Both the position numbers and the translations under genes were made by a program. 64,000 nt of DNA, taken from positions 186,001 through 250,000 of the forward strand of contig NW_027480567.1 of assembly GCF_051401765.1 (NCBI RefSeq), in the 5' to 3' direction. Each line of letters begins with the position of its first letter. Position 1 is the first letter of the stretch. Source of the stretch: Calliopsis andreniformis (Eukaryota; Arthropoda; Insecta; Hymenoptera; Andrenidae). Shown here piece by piece: positions 36,201 through 49,105 of this stretch. Below the pieces are notes generated by a model. The model was not told the origin of the DNA. It saw only the letters and a program-made list of their open reading frames with translations, and did not search any database.

Positions 36201-39200
36201 GCAGCCATAAACATAGCCATAGCCACAGTAGCCAATACCATAGCCATAGCAGTTATAGCCATAGCCGTAGAAGCCATAGCCATAGCCATAGCCATAGCCT
36301 TAGCAGCAATAGCCATAGCCATAGCAGCCATAGCAGCCATAGCCATAGACATTGCAGCCATAAACATAGCCATAGCCACAGTAGCCAATACCATAGCCAT
36401 AGCAGTTATAGCCATAGCCGTAGAAGCCATAGCCATAGCCATAGCCATAGCCTTAGCAGCAATAGCCATAGCCATAGCAGCCATAGCAGCCATAGCCATA
36501 GACATTGCAGCCATAGCCATAGCCACAGCACGCATAGCGGTAGCCATAGCAGCCGTACCCATAGTCATAGCAGCGATAGACATAGCCATATCAGCCATAG
36601 CCGTAGCCATAGCCGTAGCCATAGCATCCATAGCCACAGCCATAGTCTTAGCAGCCGTAGCCATAGCCGTAGTAGCTATAGCAATAACCATAGCAGACAT
36701 AGCCATAGCCGTAGCACGCATAGCTATAGCCATAGCAGCCATAACCATAGCCAGAGCAGCCATAGCCATAGCCATAGCAGCAATAGCCATATTCATAGCA
36801 GCCACACCCATAGCCATAGCAGCCAAAGACATAGCAGCCATAGCTATATCCATAGCAGCCATAGCCATAGCCACAGCCGCAGCAGCCATAAACATAGCCA
36901 TAGCCACAGTAGCCAATACCATAGCCATAGCAGTTATAGCCATAGTCGTAGCAGCCATAGGCATAGCAATACCAGCCATAGACATAGCAGCCATAGCCAT
37001 AGCCATAACAGCCATTGCCATAGCCATAGTCATAGCCACAGCAGCCAATGCCATAGCCTTAGCAGATATAGCCATAGCCGTAGCAGCCATAGCAGCCATA
37101 GCCATAGCCATAGCAGCCATAGCCATAGCCATCGCACACATAGCGACAGCCATAGCAACCCTGGCCATAGCCATAGGAGCCATAGCCATAGCCATAGCCT
37201 TAGCAGCCATAGTCATAGCCATAGAAGCCATAGCCATAGCCACAGCCACACCAGCCATAAACATAGCCATAGCCACAGTAGCCAAAACCATAGCCATAGC
37301 AGTTATAGCCATAGCCGTAGCAGCCATAGGCATAGCAATACCAGCCATAGACATAGCAGCCATAGCCATAGCCACAGCAGCCATTGCCATAGCCATAGCC
37401 ATAGCCACAGCAGGCAATGCCATAGCCATCTCAGCCATAGCCATAGCCATAGCAGCAATAGCAATAGCCATAGCAGCCATAGCAGCCATAGCCATAGCCA
37501 TATCAGCCATAGCCATAGCCATAGCAGCAATAGCAATAGCCATAGCAGCCATAGCAGCCATAGCTATATGCATAGCAGTCATAGCCATAGCCACAGCCAC
37601 AGCAGCCATAAACATAGCCATAGCCACAGTAGCCAATACCATAGCCATAGCAGTTATAGCCATAGCCGTAGCAGCCATAGGCATAGCAATACCAGCCATA
37701 GACATAGCAGCCATAGCCATAGCCATAGCAGCCATTGCCATAGCCATAGCCATAGCCACAGCAGGCAATACCACATCCATAGCAGTTATAGCCATAGCCG
37801 TAGCAGCCATACGCATAGCTATACCAGCCATAGACGTAGCAGCCATAGCCATAGGCATTGCAGCCATTGTCATAGCCATAGCCATAGCCTTAGCAGATAT
37901 AGCCATAGCCGTAGCAGCCATAGCAGCCATAGCCATAGCCACAGCAGCCATAGCCATAGCCATACCACGCATAGCGACAGCCATAGCAACCGTGGCCATA
38001 GCCATAGGAGCCATAGCCATAGCCATAGCCTTAGCAGCCATAGTCATAGCCATAGAAGCCATAGCCATAGCCATAGCAGCCATAGCCATAGCCATAGCAG
38101 CCATAGCGATAGCCATAGCAGCCGTAGCCATTGCCATCGCCATAGCAGCCATAGCTATATCCATAGCAGCCATAGCCATAGCCATAGCCATGGTAGCCAA
38201 AGTCATAGCCACAGCCACAGCAGCCAATGCAATAGCCATAGCAGCTATAGCCATAGCCGTAGCAGACATAGCCATAGCTATACCAGCCATAGACATAGCA
38301 GCCATAGCCATAGCCATAGCAGCCACAGCCATAGACATAGCAACCATAGCCATAGCAACAGCACGCATAGCGATATCCATAGCAGCCGAACCACAGCCAT
38401 AGCAGCCATAGCCGTAGCCATTCCAGCCATAACGATAGCCATAGCAGCCATAGCCATAGCCATAGCAGCCATAGCCACTGCCATAGCAGCCAGAGCCATA
38501 GCCATAGCAGCTATAGCCATAACCATAGTAGCCATAGCCATAGCCATAGCCATAGCAGCCATAGCAGGCATAGCCATAGCCATAGCAGCCATAGGCATAG
38601 CCATAGCACGCATCGCGATAGCCATAGCGGCCATAGCAGCCATAGCCGTAGCCATGGCAATAGCCATACCAGCCATGGCCATAGCCATAGCAGCCATAGC
38701 CATAGCCATAGCAGCCACAGCCAAAGCTATAGAAGCCATAGTCATAGCCATAGCAGCCATAGCAGACATAGCCATAGCCATAGCCATAGCAACTACAGCC
38801 ATAGCCAAAGTAGTCACAGCCAAAGCTATAGCAGCGATATTCATAGCCATAGCAGCCATAGCAGACATAGCCATAGCCATAGCTATAGCAGCCATAGCCA
38901 TAGCCATAGTCATAGCAGTCATAGCCATAGCCATAGCAGCCATAGCCATAGCCGTAGAAGCCATAGCCATAGCCATAGACATAGCCTTAGCAGCAATAGC
39001 CATAGCCATAGCAGCCATAGCAGCCATAGCCATAAACATTGCAGCCATAGCCATAGCCACAGCACGCATATCGATAGCCATAGCAGCCGTAGCCATAGTC
39101 ATAGCAGCGATAGACATAGCCATATCAGCCATAGCCGTAGCCATAGCCGTAGCCATAGCATCCATAGCCATAGCCATAGTCTTAGCAGCCGTAGCCATAG

Positions 39201-42004
39201 CCGTAGTAGCTATAGCAATAACCATAGCAGACATAGCCATAGCCGTAGCACGCATAGCTATAGCCATAGCAGCCATAACCATAGCCAGAGCAGCCATAGC
39301 CATAGCCATAGCAGCAATAGCCATATTCACAGCAGCCACACCCATAGCCATAGCAGCCAAAGACATAGCAGACATAGCCATAGCCATAGCAGCCATTGTC
39401 ATAGCCATAGCCATAGCCACAGCAGCCATAGCCATAGCCAGAGCAGACATAGCCATGACCATAGCCACAGCAGCCAATGCCATAGCCATAGCAGTTATAG
39501 ACATAGCCGTAGCAGCCATTGGCATAGCTATACCAGCCATAGACATAGCAGCCATTGCCATACCCATAGCAGCAATAGCAATAGTCATAGAAGCCATAGC
39601 CACAGCCAAAGCATCCATAGCCATTGCCATAGCATCCATAGCCATAGCTATAGCAGCCATAGCCACAGCTATAGCAGCCATAGCCATAGCCATAGCCATA
39701 GCAGCCAGAGCCATAACCATAGCAGCTATATCCATACCCAGGCATAGCAATAGCCATAGCCATAGCAGCCGGAGCCATAGCCATAGCTGCCATAGCCATA
39801 GCCATAGCCATAGCAGACATAGCCATAGCCAAAGCTAATGCAGCCATAGTTATAGCCATAGCAGCCATAGACACGGCAGTAATAGCCATGGCCATAGCAG
39901 CCATAGCAGCCATAGCCATAGCCATTGTAGCCACAGCCAAAGCTATTGCTGGCATAGCCATAGCGATAGTCATAGCTGCCATAGCCATAGCCACAGCAGC
40001 CATAGCCATAGCCAGAGCAGCCATAGCCATAGCCATAGCAGCCTCAGCCATAGCCATAGCCGACATAGCGATAGCCATAGCAGCCGTAGCCATAGCCATA
40101 GCAGTTATAGCCATAGCCGTAGCAGCCATAGGCATAGCTATACCAGCTACAGTCATAGCAGCCATAGCAATAGCCATAGCAGCCATAGCCATATCCATAG
40201 CCGTCATAGCGATAGCCATAGCAGCCGTAGCCATAGCCATAGCAGCCATAGCCGTAGCCGTCATAGCGATAGCCATAGCAGCCGTAGCCATAGCCATAGC
40301 AGCCATAGCCATAGCCATAGCAGCCATGGCCATAGCCATAGCCAGAGCAGCCATAGCCATAGCCATAGCAGCCATAGCCATAGCCATAGCAGCTATAGCC
40401 ATACCCAAAGCAGCCATAGTCACTGCCATAGCAGCCAGAGCCAGAGCCATAGCCATAGCAGCTATAGCCATAACCATAGTAGCCATAGCCATAGCCATAG
40501 CCATAGCAGCCATAGCAGCCATAGCCATAGCCATAGCAGCCATAGGCATAGCCATAGCACGCATAGCGATAGCCATAGCGGCCATAGCAGCCGTAGCCGT
40601 AGCCATGGCCATAGCCATACCAGCCATGGCCATAGCCATAGCAGCCATAGCCATAGCCATAGCAGCCACAGCCAAAGCTATAGAAGCCATAGTCATAGCC
40701 ATAGCAGCCATAGCAGCCATAGCCATAGCCATAGCCATAGCCATAGCCATAGCAACTACAGCCATAGCCAAAGTAGTCACAGCCAAAGCTATAGCAGCGA
40801 TATTCATAGCCATAGCAGCCATAGCAGACATAGCCATAGCCATAGCCATAGCAGACATAGCCATAGCCATAGTCATAGCAGTCATAGCCATAGCCGTAGC
40901 AGCCATAGCCATAGCCGCAGAAGCCATAGCCATAGCTATAGCCATAGCCTTAGCAGCAATAGCCATAGCCATACCAGCCATAGCAGCCATAGCCATAGCC
41001 ATTGCAGCCATAGCCATAGCCACAGCACGCATAGCGGTAGCCATAGCAGCCGTAGCCATAGCCATAGCAGCTATAGCCATACCCAAAGCAGCCATAACCA
41101 CTGCCATAGCAGCCAGAGCCATAGCCATAGCAGCCATAGCAGACATAGCCATAGCCATAGCAGCCATAGCAATAGCCATAGCAGTCATAGCCATAGCTAT
41201 AGCACGCATAGCGACAGCCATAGCGGCCATAGAGGCCATAGCCGTACCCATGGCCGTAGCCATACCAGCCATGGCCATAGCCATAGCAGCCATAGCCATA
41301 GCCATAGCAGCCACAGCCAAAGCTATAGCAGCGATATTCATAGCCATAGCAGCCATAGCAGACATAGCCATAGCCATAGCCATAGCAGCCATAGCCATAG
41401 CCATAGTCATAGCAGTCATAGCCATAGCCATAGCAGCCATAGCCATAGCCATAGAAGCCATAGCCATAGCCATAGCCACAGCCTTATCAGCCATAGCCAT
41501 AGCCATAGCAGCTATAGCCATACCCAAAGCAGCCATAGCCACTGCCATAGCAGCCAGAGCCATAGCCATAGCCATAGCCATAGCAGCTATAGCCATACCC
41601 AAAGCAGCCATAGCCACTGCCATAGCAGCCAGAGCCATAGCCATAGCAGCTATAGCCATAACCATAGCAGCCATGGCCATAGCCATAGCCAGAGCAGCCA
41701 TAGCCATAGCCATAGCAGCCATAGCCATAGCCGTAGCCATAGCCATTGCCATAGCAGCAATAGCCATAACCATAGTAGCCATAGCCATAGCCATAGCCGT
41801 AGTAGCCACAGCCAAAGCTATTGCAGCCAAAGCCATAGCCATAGCAGCTATAGCCATAGCCATAGCAGCTATAACCATAACCATAGTAGCCATAGCCATA
41901 GCCATAGCCATAGCAGCCATAGCAGCCATAGCCATAGCCATAGCAGCCATGGCCATAGCCATAGCCAGAGCAGCCATAGCCATAGCCATAGCAGCCATAG
42001 CCAT
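33234..42004 (-). repeat. 8.8-kb higher-order block, copy 1 (offset 15872 bp)
   Basis: The whole segment is repeated at 49106-57876 at a constant offset of 15872 bp, with only scattered single-base differences. In the His-Ser frame of 1942 codons starting at 34010, I count roughly ten differences from the copy at 49882. Both ends are abrupt: at the left the flanks differ before GCAGCCATAGTCATAGCC, and at the right the copies part at CCATAGCCGCAGGC here against CCATTGCCACAGC there. The high identity makes this a recent event. The right part overlaps the 6312-bp tandem unit. Confidence 0.93.
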
Positions 42005-42620
42005 AGCCGCAGGCACAGCCATTGCCATTGCAGAATTAGCGATAGCAATAGCAGGCATAGCCACAGCCATAGCGGCCATATCAGCCATAACCGTAGCTAT
42101 GGCCATAGCCATACCAGCCATGGCCATAGCCATAGAGGTCATAGCCATAGCCATAGCAGTTATAGCCATAGCCGTAGCAGCCATAGGCATAGCTATACCA
42201 GCTATAGACATAGCAGCCATTGCCATGGACATTGCAGCCATAGCCATAGCCATAGCAGCCGTAGCCATAGCCATAGCAGCGATAGACATAGCCATATCAG
42301 CCATAGCCGTAGCCATAGCCGTAGCCATAACATCCATAGCCATAGCCACATCAGCAGTAGCCATAGCCACAGTCTTAGCAGCCGTAGCCATAGCCGTAGT
42401 AGCTATAGCAATAACCATAGCAGACATAGCCATAGCCGTAGCACGCATAGCTATAGCCATAGCAGCCATAACCATAGCCAGAGCAGCCATAGCCATAGCC
42501 ATAGCAGCAATAGCCATATTCATAGCAGCCACACCCATAGCCATAGCGGACACAGCCATAGCCATAGCAGCCATAGTCATAGCCACAGCAGCCATAGCCA
42601 TAGCCACAGCCATAGCAGCC
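36309..42620 (-). repeat. 6312-bp tandem duplication, unit 1
   Basis: This unit is followed directly by a near-identical unit at 42621-48932. Landmarks 6312 bp apart include ACATTGCAGCCATAAACATA (36349 and 42661), GCAGCCGAACCACAGCC near 38385 and 44697, the CATACCCAGG marker (39733 and 46045) and GGACATTGCAGCC near 42230 and 48540. Junction positions are uncertain by about 30 bp, because the boundary lies in ordinary array sequence. The adjacent copies look even more alike than the 15872-bp pair, so this duplication appears younger. Confidence 0.92.
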
Positions 42621-45600
42621 ATAGCCATAGCCATAGCAGCCATAGCAGCCATAGCCATAGACATTGCAGCCATAAACATAGCCATAGCCACAGTAGCCAA
42701 TACCATAGCCATAGCAGTTATAGCCATAGCCGTAGAAGCCATAGCCATAGCCATAGCCATAGCCTTAGCAGCAATAGCCATAGCCATAGCAGCCATAGCA
42801 GCCATAGCCATAGACATTGCAGCCATAGCCATAGCCACAGCACGCATAGCGGTAGCCATAGCAGCCGTACCCATAGTCATAGCAGCGATAGACATAGCCA
42901 TATCAGCCATAGCCGTAGCCATAGCCGTAGCCATAGCATCCATAGCCACAGCCATAGTCTTAGCAGCCGTAGCCATAGCCGTAGTAGCTATAGCAATAAC
43001 CATAGCAGACATAGCCATAGCCGTAGCACGCATAGCTATAGCCATAGCAGCCATAACCATAGCCAGAGCAGCCATAGCCATAGCCATAGCAGCAATAGCC
43101 ATATTCATAGCAGCCACACCCATAGCCATAGCAGCCAAAGACATAGCAGCCATAGCTATATCCATAGCAGCCATAGCCATAGCCACAGCCGCAGCAGCCA
43201 TAAACATAGCCATAGCCACAGTAGCCAATACCATAGCCATAGCAGTTATAGCCATAGTCGTAGCAGCCATAGGCATAGCAATACCAGCCATAGACATAGC
43301 AGCCATAGCCATAGCCATAACAGCCATTGCCATAGCCATAGTCATAGCCACAGCAGCCAATGCCATAGCCTTAGCAGATATAGCCATAGCCGTAGCAGCC
43401 ATAGCAGCCATAGCCATAGCCATAGCAGCCATAGCCATAGCCATCGCACACATAGCGACAGCCATAGCAACCCTGGCCATAGCCATAGGAGCCATAGCCA
43501 TAGCCATAGCCTTAGCAGCCATAGTCATAGCCATAGAAGCCATAGCCATAGCCACAGCCACACCAGCCATAAACATAGCCATAGCCACAGTAGCCAAAAC
43601 CATAGCCATAGCAGTTATAGCCATAGCCGTAGCAGCCATAGGCATAGCAATACCAGCCATAGACATAGCAGCCATAGCCATAGCCACAGCAGCCATTGCC
43701 ATAGCCATAGCCATAGCCACAGCAGGCAATGCCATAGCCATCTCAGCCATAGCCATAGCCATAGCAGCAATAGCAATAGCCATAGCAGCCATAGCAGCCA
43801 TAGCCATAGCCATATCAGCCATAGCCATAGCCATAGCAGCAATAGCAATAGCCATAGCAGCCATAGCAGCCATAGCTATATGCATAGCAGTCATAGCCAT
43901 AGCCACAGCCACAGCAGCCATAAACATAGCCATAGCCACAGTAGCCAATACCATAGCCATAGCAGTTATAGCCATAGCCGTAGCAGCCATAGGCATAGCA
44001 ATACCAGCCATAGACATAGCAGCCATAGCCATAGCCATAGCAGCCATTGCCATAGCCATAGCCATAGCCACAGCAGGCAATACCACATCCATAGCAGTTA
44101 TAGCCATAGCCGTAGCAGCCATACGCATAGCTATACCAGCCATAGACGTAGCAGCCATAGCCATAGGCATTGCAGCCATTGTCATAGCCATAGCCATAGC
44201 CTTAGCAGATATAGCCATAGCCGTAGCAGCCATAGCAGCCATAGCCATAGCCACAGCAGCCATAGCCATAGCCATACCACGCATAGCGACAGCCATAGCA
44301 ACCGTGGCCATAGCCATAGGAGCCATAGCCATAGCCATAGCCTTAGCAGCCATAGTCATAGCCATAGAAGCCATAGCCATAGCCATAGCAGCCATAGCCA
44401 TAGCCATAGCAGCCATAGCGATAGCCATAGCAGCCGTAGCCATTGCCATCGCCATAGCAGCCATAGCTATATCCATAGCAGCCATAGCCATAGCCATAGC
44501 CATGGTAGCCAAAGTCATAGCCACAGCCACAGCAGCCAATGCAATAGCCATAGCAGCTATAGCCATAGCCGTAGCAGACATAGCCATAGCTATACCAGCC
44601 ATAGACATAGCAGCCATAGCCATAGCCATAGCAGCCACAGCCATAGACATAGCAACCATAGCCATAGCAACAGCACGCATAGCGATATCCATAGCAGCCG
44701 AACCACAGCCATAGCAGCCATAGCCGTAGCCATTCCAGCCATAACGATAGCCATAGCAGCCATAGCCATAGCCATAGCAGCCATAGCCACTGCCATAGCA
44801 GCCAGAGCCATAGCCATAGCAGCTATAGCCATAACCATAGTAGCCATAGCCATAGCCATAGCCATAGCAGCCATAGCAGGCATAGCCATAGCCATAGCAG
44901 CCATAGGCATAGCCATAGCACGCATCGCGATAGCCATAGCGGCCATAGCAGCCATAGCCGTAGCCATGGCAATAGCCATACCAGCCATGGCCATAGCCAT
45001 AGCAGCCATAGCCATAGCCATAGCAGCCACAGCCAAAGCTATAGAAGCCATAGTCATAGCCATAGCAGCCATAGCAGACATAGCCATAGCCATAGCCATA
45101 GCAACTACAGCCATAGCCAAAGTAGTCACAGCCAAAGCTATAGCAGCGATATTCATAGCCATAGCAGCCATAGCAGACATAGCCATAGCCATAGCTATAG
45201 CAGCCATAGCCATAGCCATAGTCATAGCAGTCATAGCCATAGCCATAGCAGCCATAGCCATAGCCGTAGAAGCCATAGCCATAGCCATAGACATAGCCTT
45301 AGCAGCAATAGCCATAGCCATAGCAGCCATAGCAGCCATAGCCATAAACATTGCAGCCATAGCCATAGCCACAGCACGCATATCGATAGCCATAGCAGCC
45401 GTAGCCATAGTCATAGCAGCGATAGACATAGCCATATCAGCCATAGCCGTAGCCATAGCCGTAGCCATAGCATCCATAGCCATAGCCATAGTCTTAGCAG
45501 CCGTAGCCATAGCCGTAGTAGCTATAGCAATAACCATAGCAGACATAGCCATAGCCGTAGCACGCATAGCTATAGCCATAGCAGCCATAACCATAGCCAG

Positions 45601-48600
45601 AGCAGCCATAGCCATAGCCATAGCAGCAATAGCCATATTCACAGCAGCCACACCCATAGCCATAGCAGCCAAAGACATAGCAGACATAGCCATAGCCATA
45701 GCAGCCATTGTCATAGCCATAGCCATAGCCACAGCAGCCATAGCCATAGCCAGAGCAGACATAGCCATGACCATAGCCACAGCAGCCAATGCCATAGCCA
45801 TAGCAGTTATAGACATAGCCGTAGCAGCCATTGGCATAGCTATACCAGCCATAGACATAGCAGCCATTGCCATACCCATAGCAGCAATAGCAATAGTCAT
45901 AGAAGCCATAGCCACAGCCAAAGCATCCATAGCCATTGCCATAGCATCCATAGCCATAGCTATAGCAGCCATAGCCACAGCTATAGCAGCCATAGCCATA
46001 GCCATAGCCATAGCAGCCAGAGCCATAACCATAGCAGCTATATCCATACCCAGGCATAGCAATAGCCATAGCCATAGCAGCCGGAGCCATAGCCATAGCT
46101 GCCATAGCCATAGCCATAGCCATAGCAGACATAGCCATAGCCAAAGCTAATGCAGCCATAGTTATAGCCATAGCAGCCATAGACACGGCAGTAATAGCCA
46201 TGGCCATAGCAGCCATAGCAGCCATAGCCATAGCCATTGTAGCCACAGCCAAAGCTATTGCTGGCATAGCCATAGCGATAGTCATAGCTGCCATAGCCAT
46301 AGCCACAGCAGCCATAGCCATAGCCAGAGCAGCCATAGCCATAGCCATAGCAGCCTCAGCCATAGCCATAGCCGACATAGCGATAGCCATAGCAGCCGTA
46401 GCCATAGCCATAGCAGTTATAGCCATAGCCGTAGCAGCCATAGGCATAGCTATACCAGCTACAGTCATAGCAGCCATAGCAATAGCCATAGCAGCCATAG
46501 CCATATCCATAGCCGTCATAGCGATAGCCATAGCAGCCGTAGCCATAGCCATAGCAGCCATAGCCGTAGCCGTCATAGCGATAGCCATAGCAGCCGTAGC
46601 CATAGCCATAGCAGCCATAGCCATAGCCATAGCAGCCATGGCCATAGCCATAGCCAGAGCAGCCATAGCCATAGCCATAGCAGCCATAGCCATAGCCATA
46701 GCAGCTATAGCCATACCCAAAGCAGCCATAGTCACTGCCATAGCAGCCAGAGCCAGAGCCATAGCCATAGCAGCTATAGCCATAACCATAGTAGCCATAG
46801 CCATAGCCATAGCCATAGCAGCCATAGCAGCCATAGCCATAGCCATAGCAGCCATAGGCATAGCCATAGCACGCATAGCGATAGCCATAGCGGCCATAGC
46901 AGCCGTAGCCGTAGCCATGGCCATAGCCATACCAGCCATGGCCATAGCCATAGCAGCCATAGCCATAGCCATAGCAGCCACAGCCAAAGCTATAGAAGCC
47001 ATAGTCATAGCCATAGCAGCCATAGCAGCCATAGCCATAGCCATAGCCATAGCCATAGCCATAGCAACTACAGCCATAGCCAAAGTAGTCACAGCCAAAG
47101 CTATAGCAGCGATATTCATAGCCATAGCAGCCATAGCAGACATAGCCATAGCCATAGCCATAGCAGACATAGCCATAGCCATAGTCATAGCAGTCATAGC
47201 CATAGCCGTAGCAGCCATAGCCATAGCCGCAGAAGCCATAGCCATAGCTATAGCCATAGCCTTAGCAGCAATAGCCATAGCCATACCAGCCATAGCAGCC
47301 ATAGCCATAGCCATTGCAGCCATAGCCATAGCCACAGCACGCATAGCGGTAGCCATAGCAGCCGTAGCCATAGCCATAGCAGCTATAGCCATACCCAAAG
47401 CAGCCATAACCACTGCCATAGCAGCCAGAGCCATAGCCATAGCAGCCATAGCAGACATAGCCATAGCCATAGCAGCCATAGCAATAGCCATAGCAGTCAT
47501 AGCCATAGCTATAGCACGCATAGCGACAGCCATAGCGGCCATAGAGGCCATAGCCGTACCCATGGCCGTAGCCATACCAGCCATGGCCATAGCCATAGCA
47601 GCCATAGCCATAGCCATAGCAGCCACAGCCAAAGCTATAGCAGCGATATTCATAGCCATAGCAGCCATAGCAGACATAGCCATAGCCGTAGCCATAGCAG
47701 CCATAGCCATAGCCATAGTCATAGCAGTCATAGCCATAGCCATAGCAGCCATAGCCATAGCCATAGAAGCCATAGCCATAGCCATAGCCACAGCCTTATC
47801 AGCCATAGCCATAGCCATAGCAGCTATAGCCATACCCAAAGCAGCCATAGCCACTGCCATAGCAGCCAGAGCCATAGCCATAGCCATAGCCATAGCAGCT
47901 ATAGCCATACCCAAAGCAGCCATAGCCACTGCCATAGCAGCCAGAGCCATAGCCATAGCAGCTATAGCCATAACCATAGCAGCCATGGCCATAGCCATAG
48001 CCAGAGCAGCCATAGCCATAGCCATAGCAGCCATAGCCATAGCCGTAGCCATAGCCATTGCCATAGCAGCAATAGCCATAACCATAGTAGCCATAGCCAT
48101 AGCCATAGCCGTAGTAGCCACAGCCAAAGCTATTGCAGCCAAAGCCATAGCCATAGCAGCTATAGCCATAGCCATAGCAGCTATAACCATAACCATAGTA
48201 GCCATAGCCATAGCCATAGCCATAGCAGCCATAGCAGCCATAGCCATAGCCATAGCAGCCATGGCCATAGCCATAGCCAGAGCAGCCATAGCCATAGCCA
48301 TAGCAGCCATAGCCATAGCCGCAGGCACAGCCATTGCCATTGCAGAATTAGCGATAGCAATAGCAGGCATAGCCACAGCCATAGCGGCCATATCAGCCAT
48401 AACCGTAGCTATGGCCATAGCCATACCAGCCATGGCCATAGCCATAGAGGTCATAGCCATAGCCATAGCAGTTATAGCCATAGCCGTAGCAGCCATAGGC
48501 ATAGCTATACCAGCTATAGACATAGCAGCCATTGCCATGGACATTGCAGCCATAGCCATAGCCATAGCAGCCGTAGCCATAGCCATAGCAGCGATAGACA

Positions 48601-48932
48601 TAGCCATATCAGCCATAGCCGTAGCCATAGCCGTAGCCATAACATCCATAGCCATAGCCACATCAGCAGTAGCCATAGCCACAGTCTTAGCAGCCGTAGC
48701 CATAGCCGTAGTAGCTATAGCAATAACCATAGCAGACATAGCCATAGCCGTAGCACGCATAGCTATAGCCATAGCAGCCATAACCATAGCCAGAGCAGCC
48801 ATAGCCATAGCCATAGCAGCAATAGCCATATTCATAGCAGCCACACCCATAGCCATAGCGGACACAGCCATAGCCATAGCAGCCATAGTCATAGCCACAG
48901 CAGCCATAGCCATAGCCACAGCCATAGCAGCC
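42621..48932 (-). repeat. 6312-bp tandem duplication, unit 2
   Basis: This is the second tandem copy. I noticed only isolated differences from unit 1, for example AGCCATAGCCGTAGCC near 47684, where unit 1 has ATAGCCATAGCC. After its end the sequence goes to AGACATAGCAGACGTAGCC, unlike the inside of unit 1, so the array does not continue into a third full unit. The block at 49106 then restarts the earlier sequence. Confidence 0.92.
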
Positions 48933-49105
48933 ATAGCCATAGCCATAGCAGCCAAAGACATAGCAGACGTAGCCATAGCCATAGCAGCCATTGTCATAGC
49001 CATAGCCATAGCCACAGCAGCCATAGCCATAGCCAGAGCAGACATAGCCATGACCATAGCCACCGCAGCCAATGCCATAGCCATAGCAGTTATAGACATA
49101 GCCGT

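Noticed and set aside
34010..39838. 1942-codon His-Ser-rich open frame, near-identical copy at 49882-55710
   Set aside because: Near identity reflects recent DNA duplication, not protein constraint. The same DNA is open in four other frames, and the composition is Ser-His polymer followed by Ile-Ala polymer.
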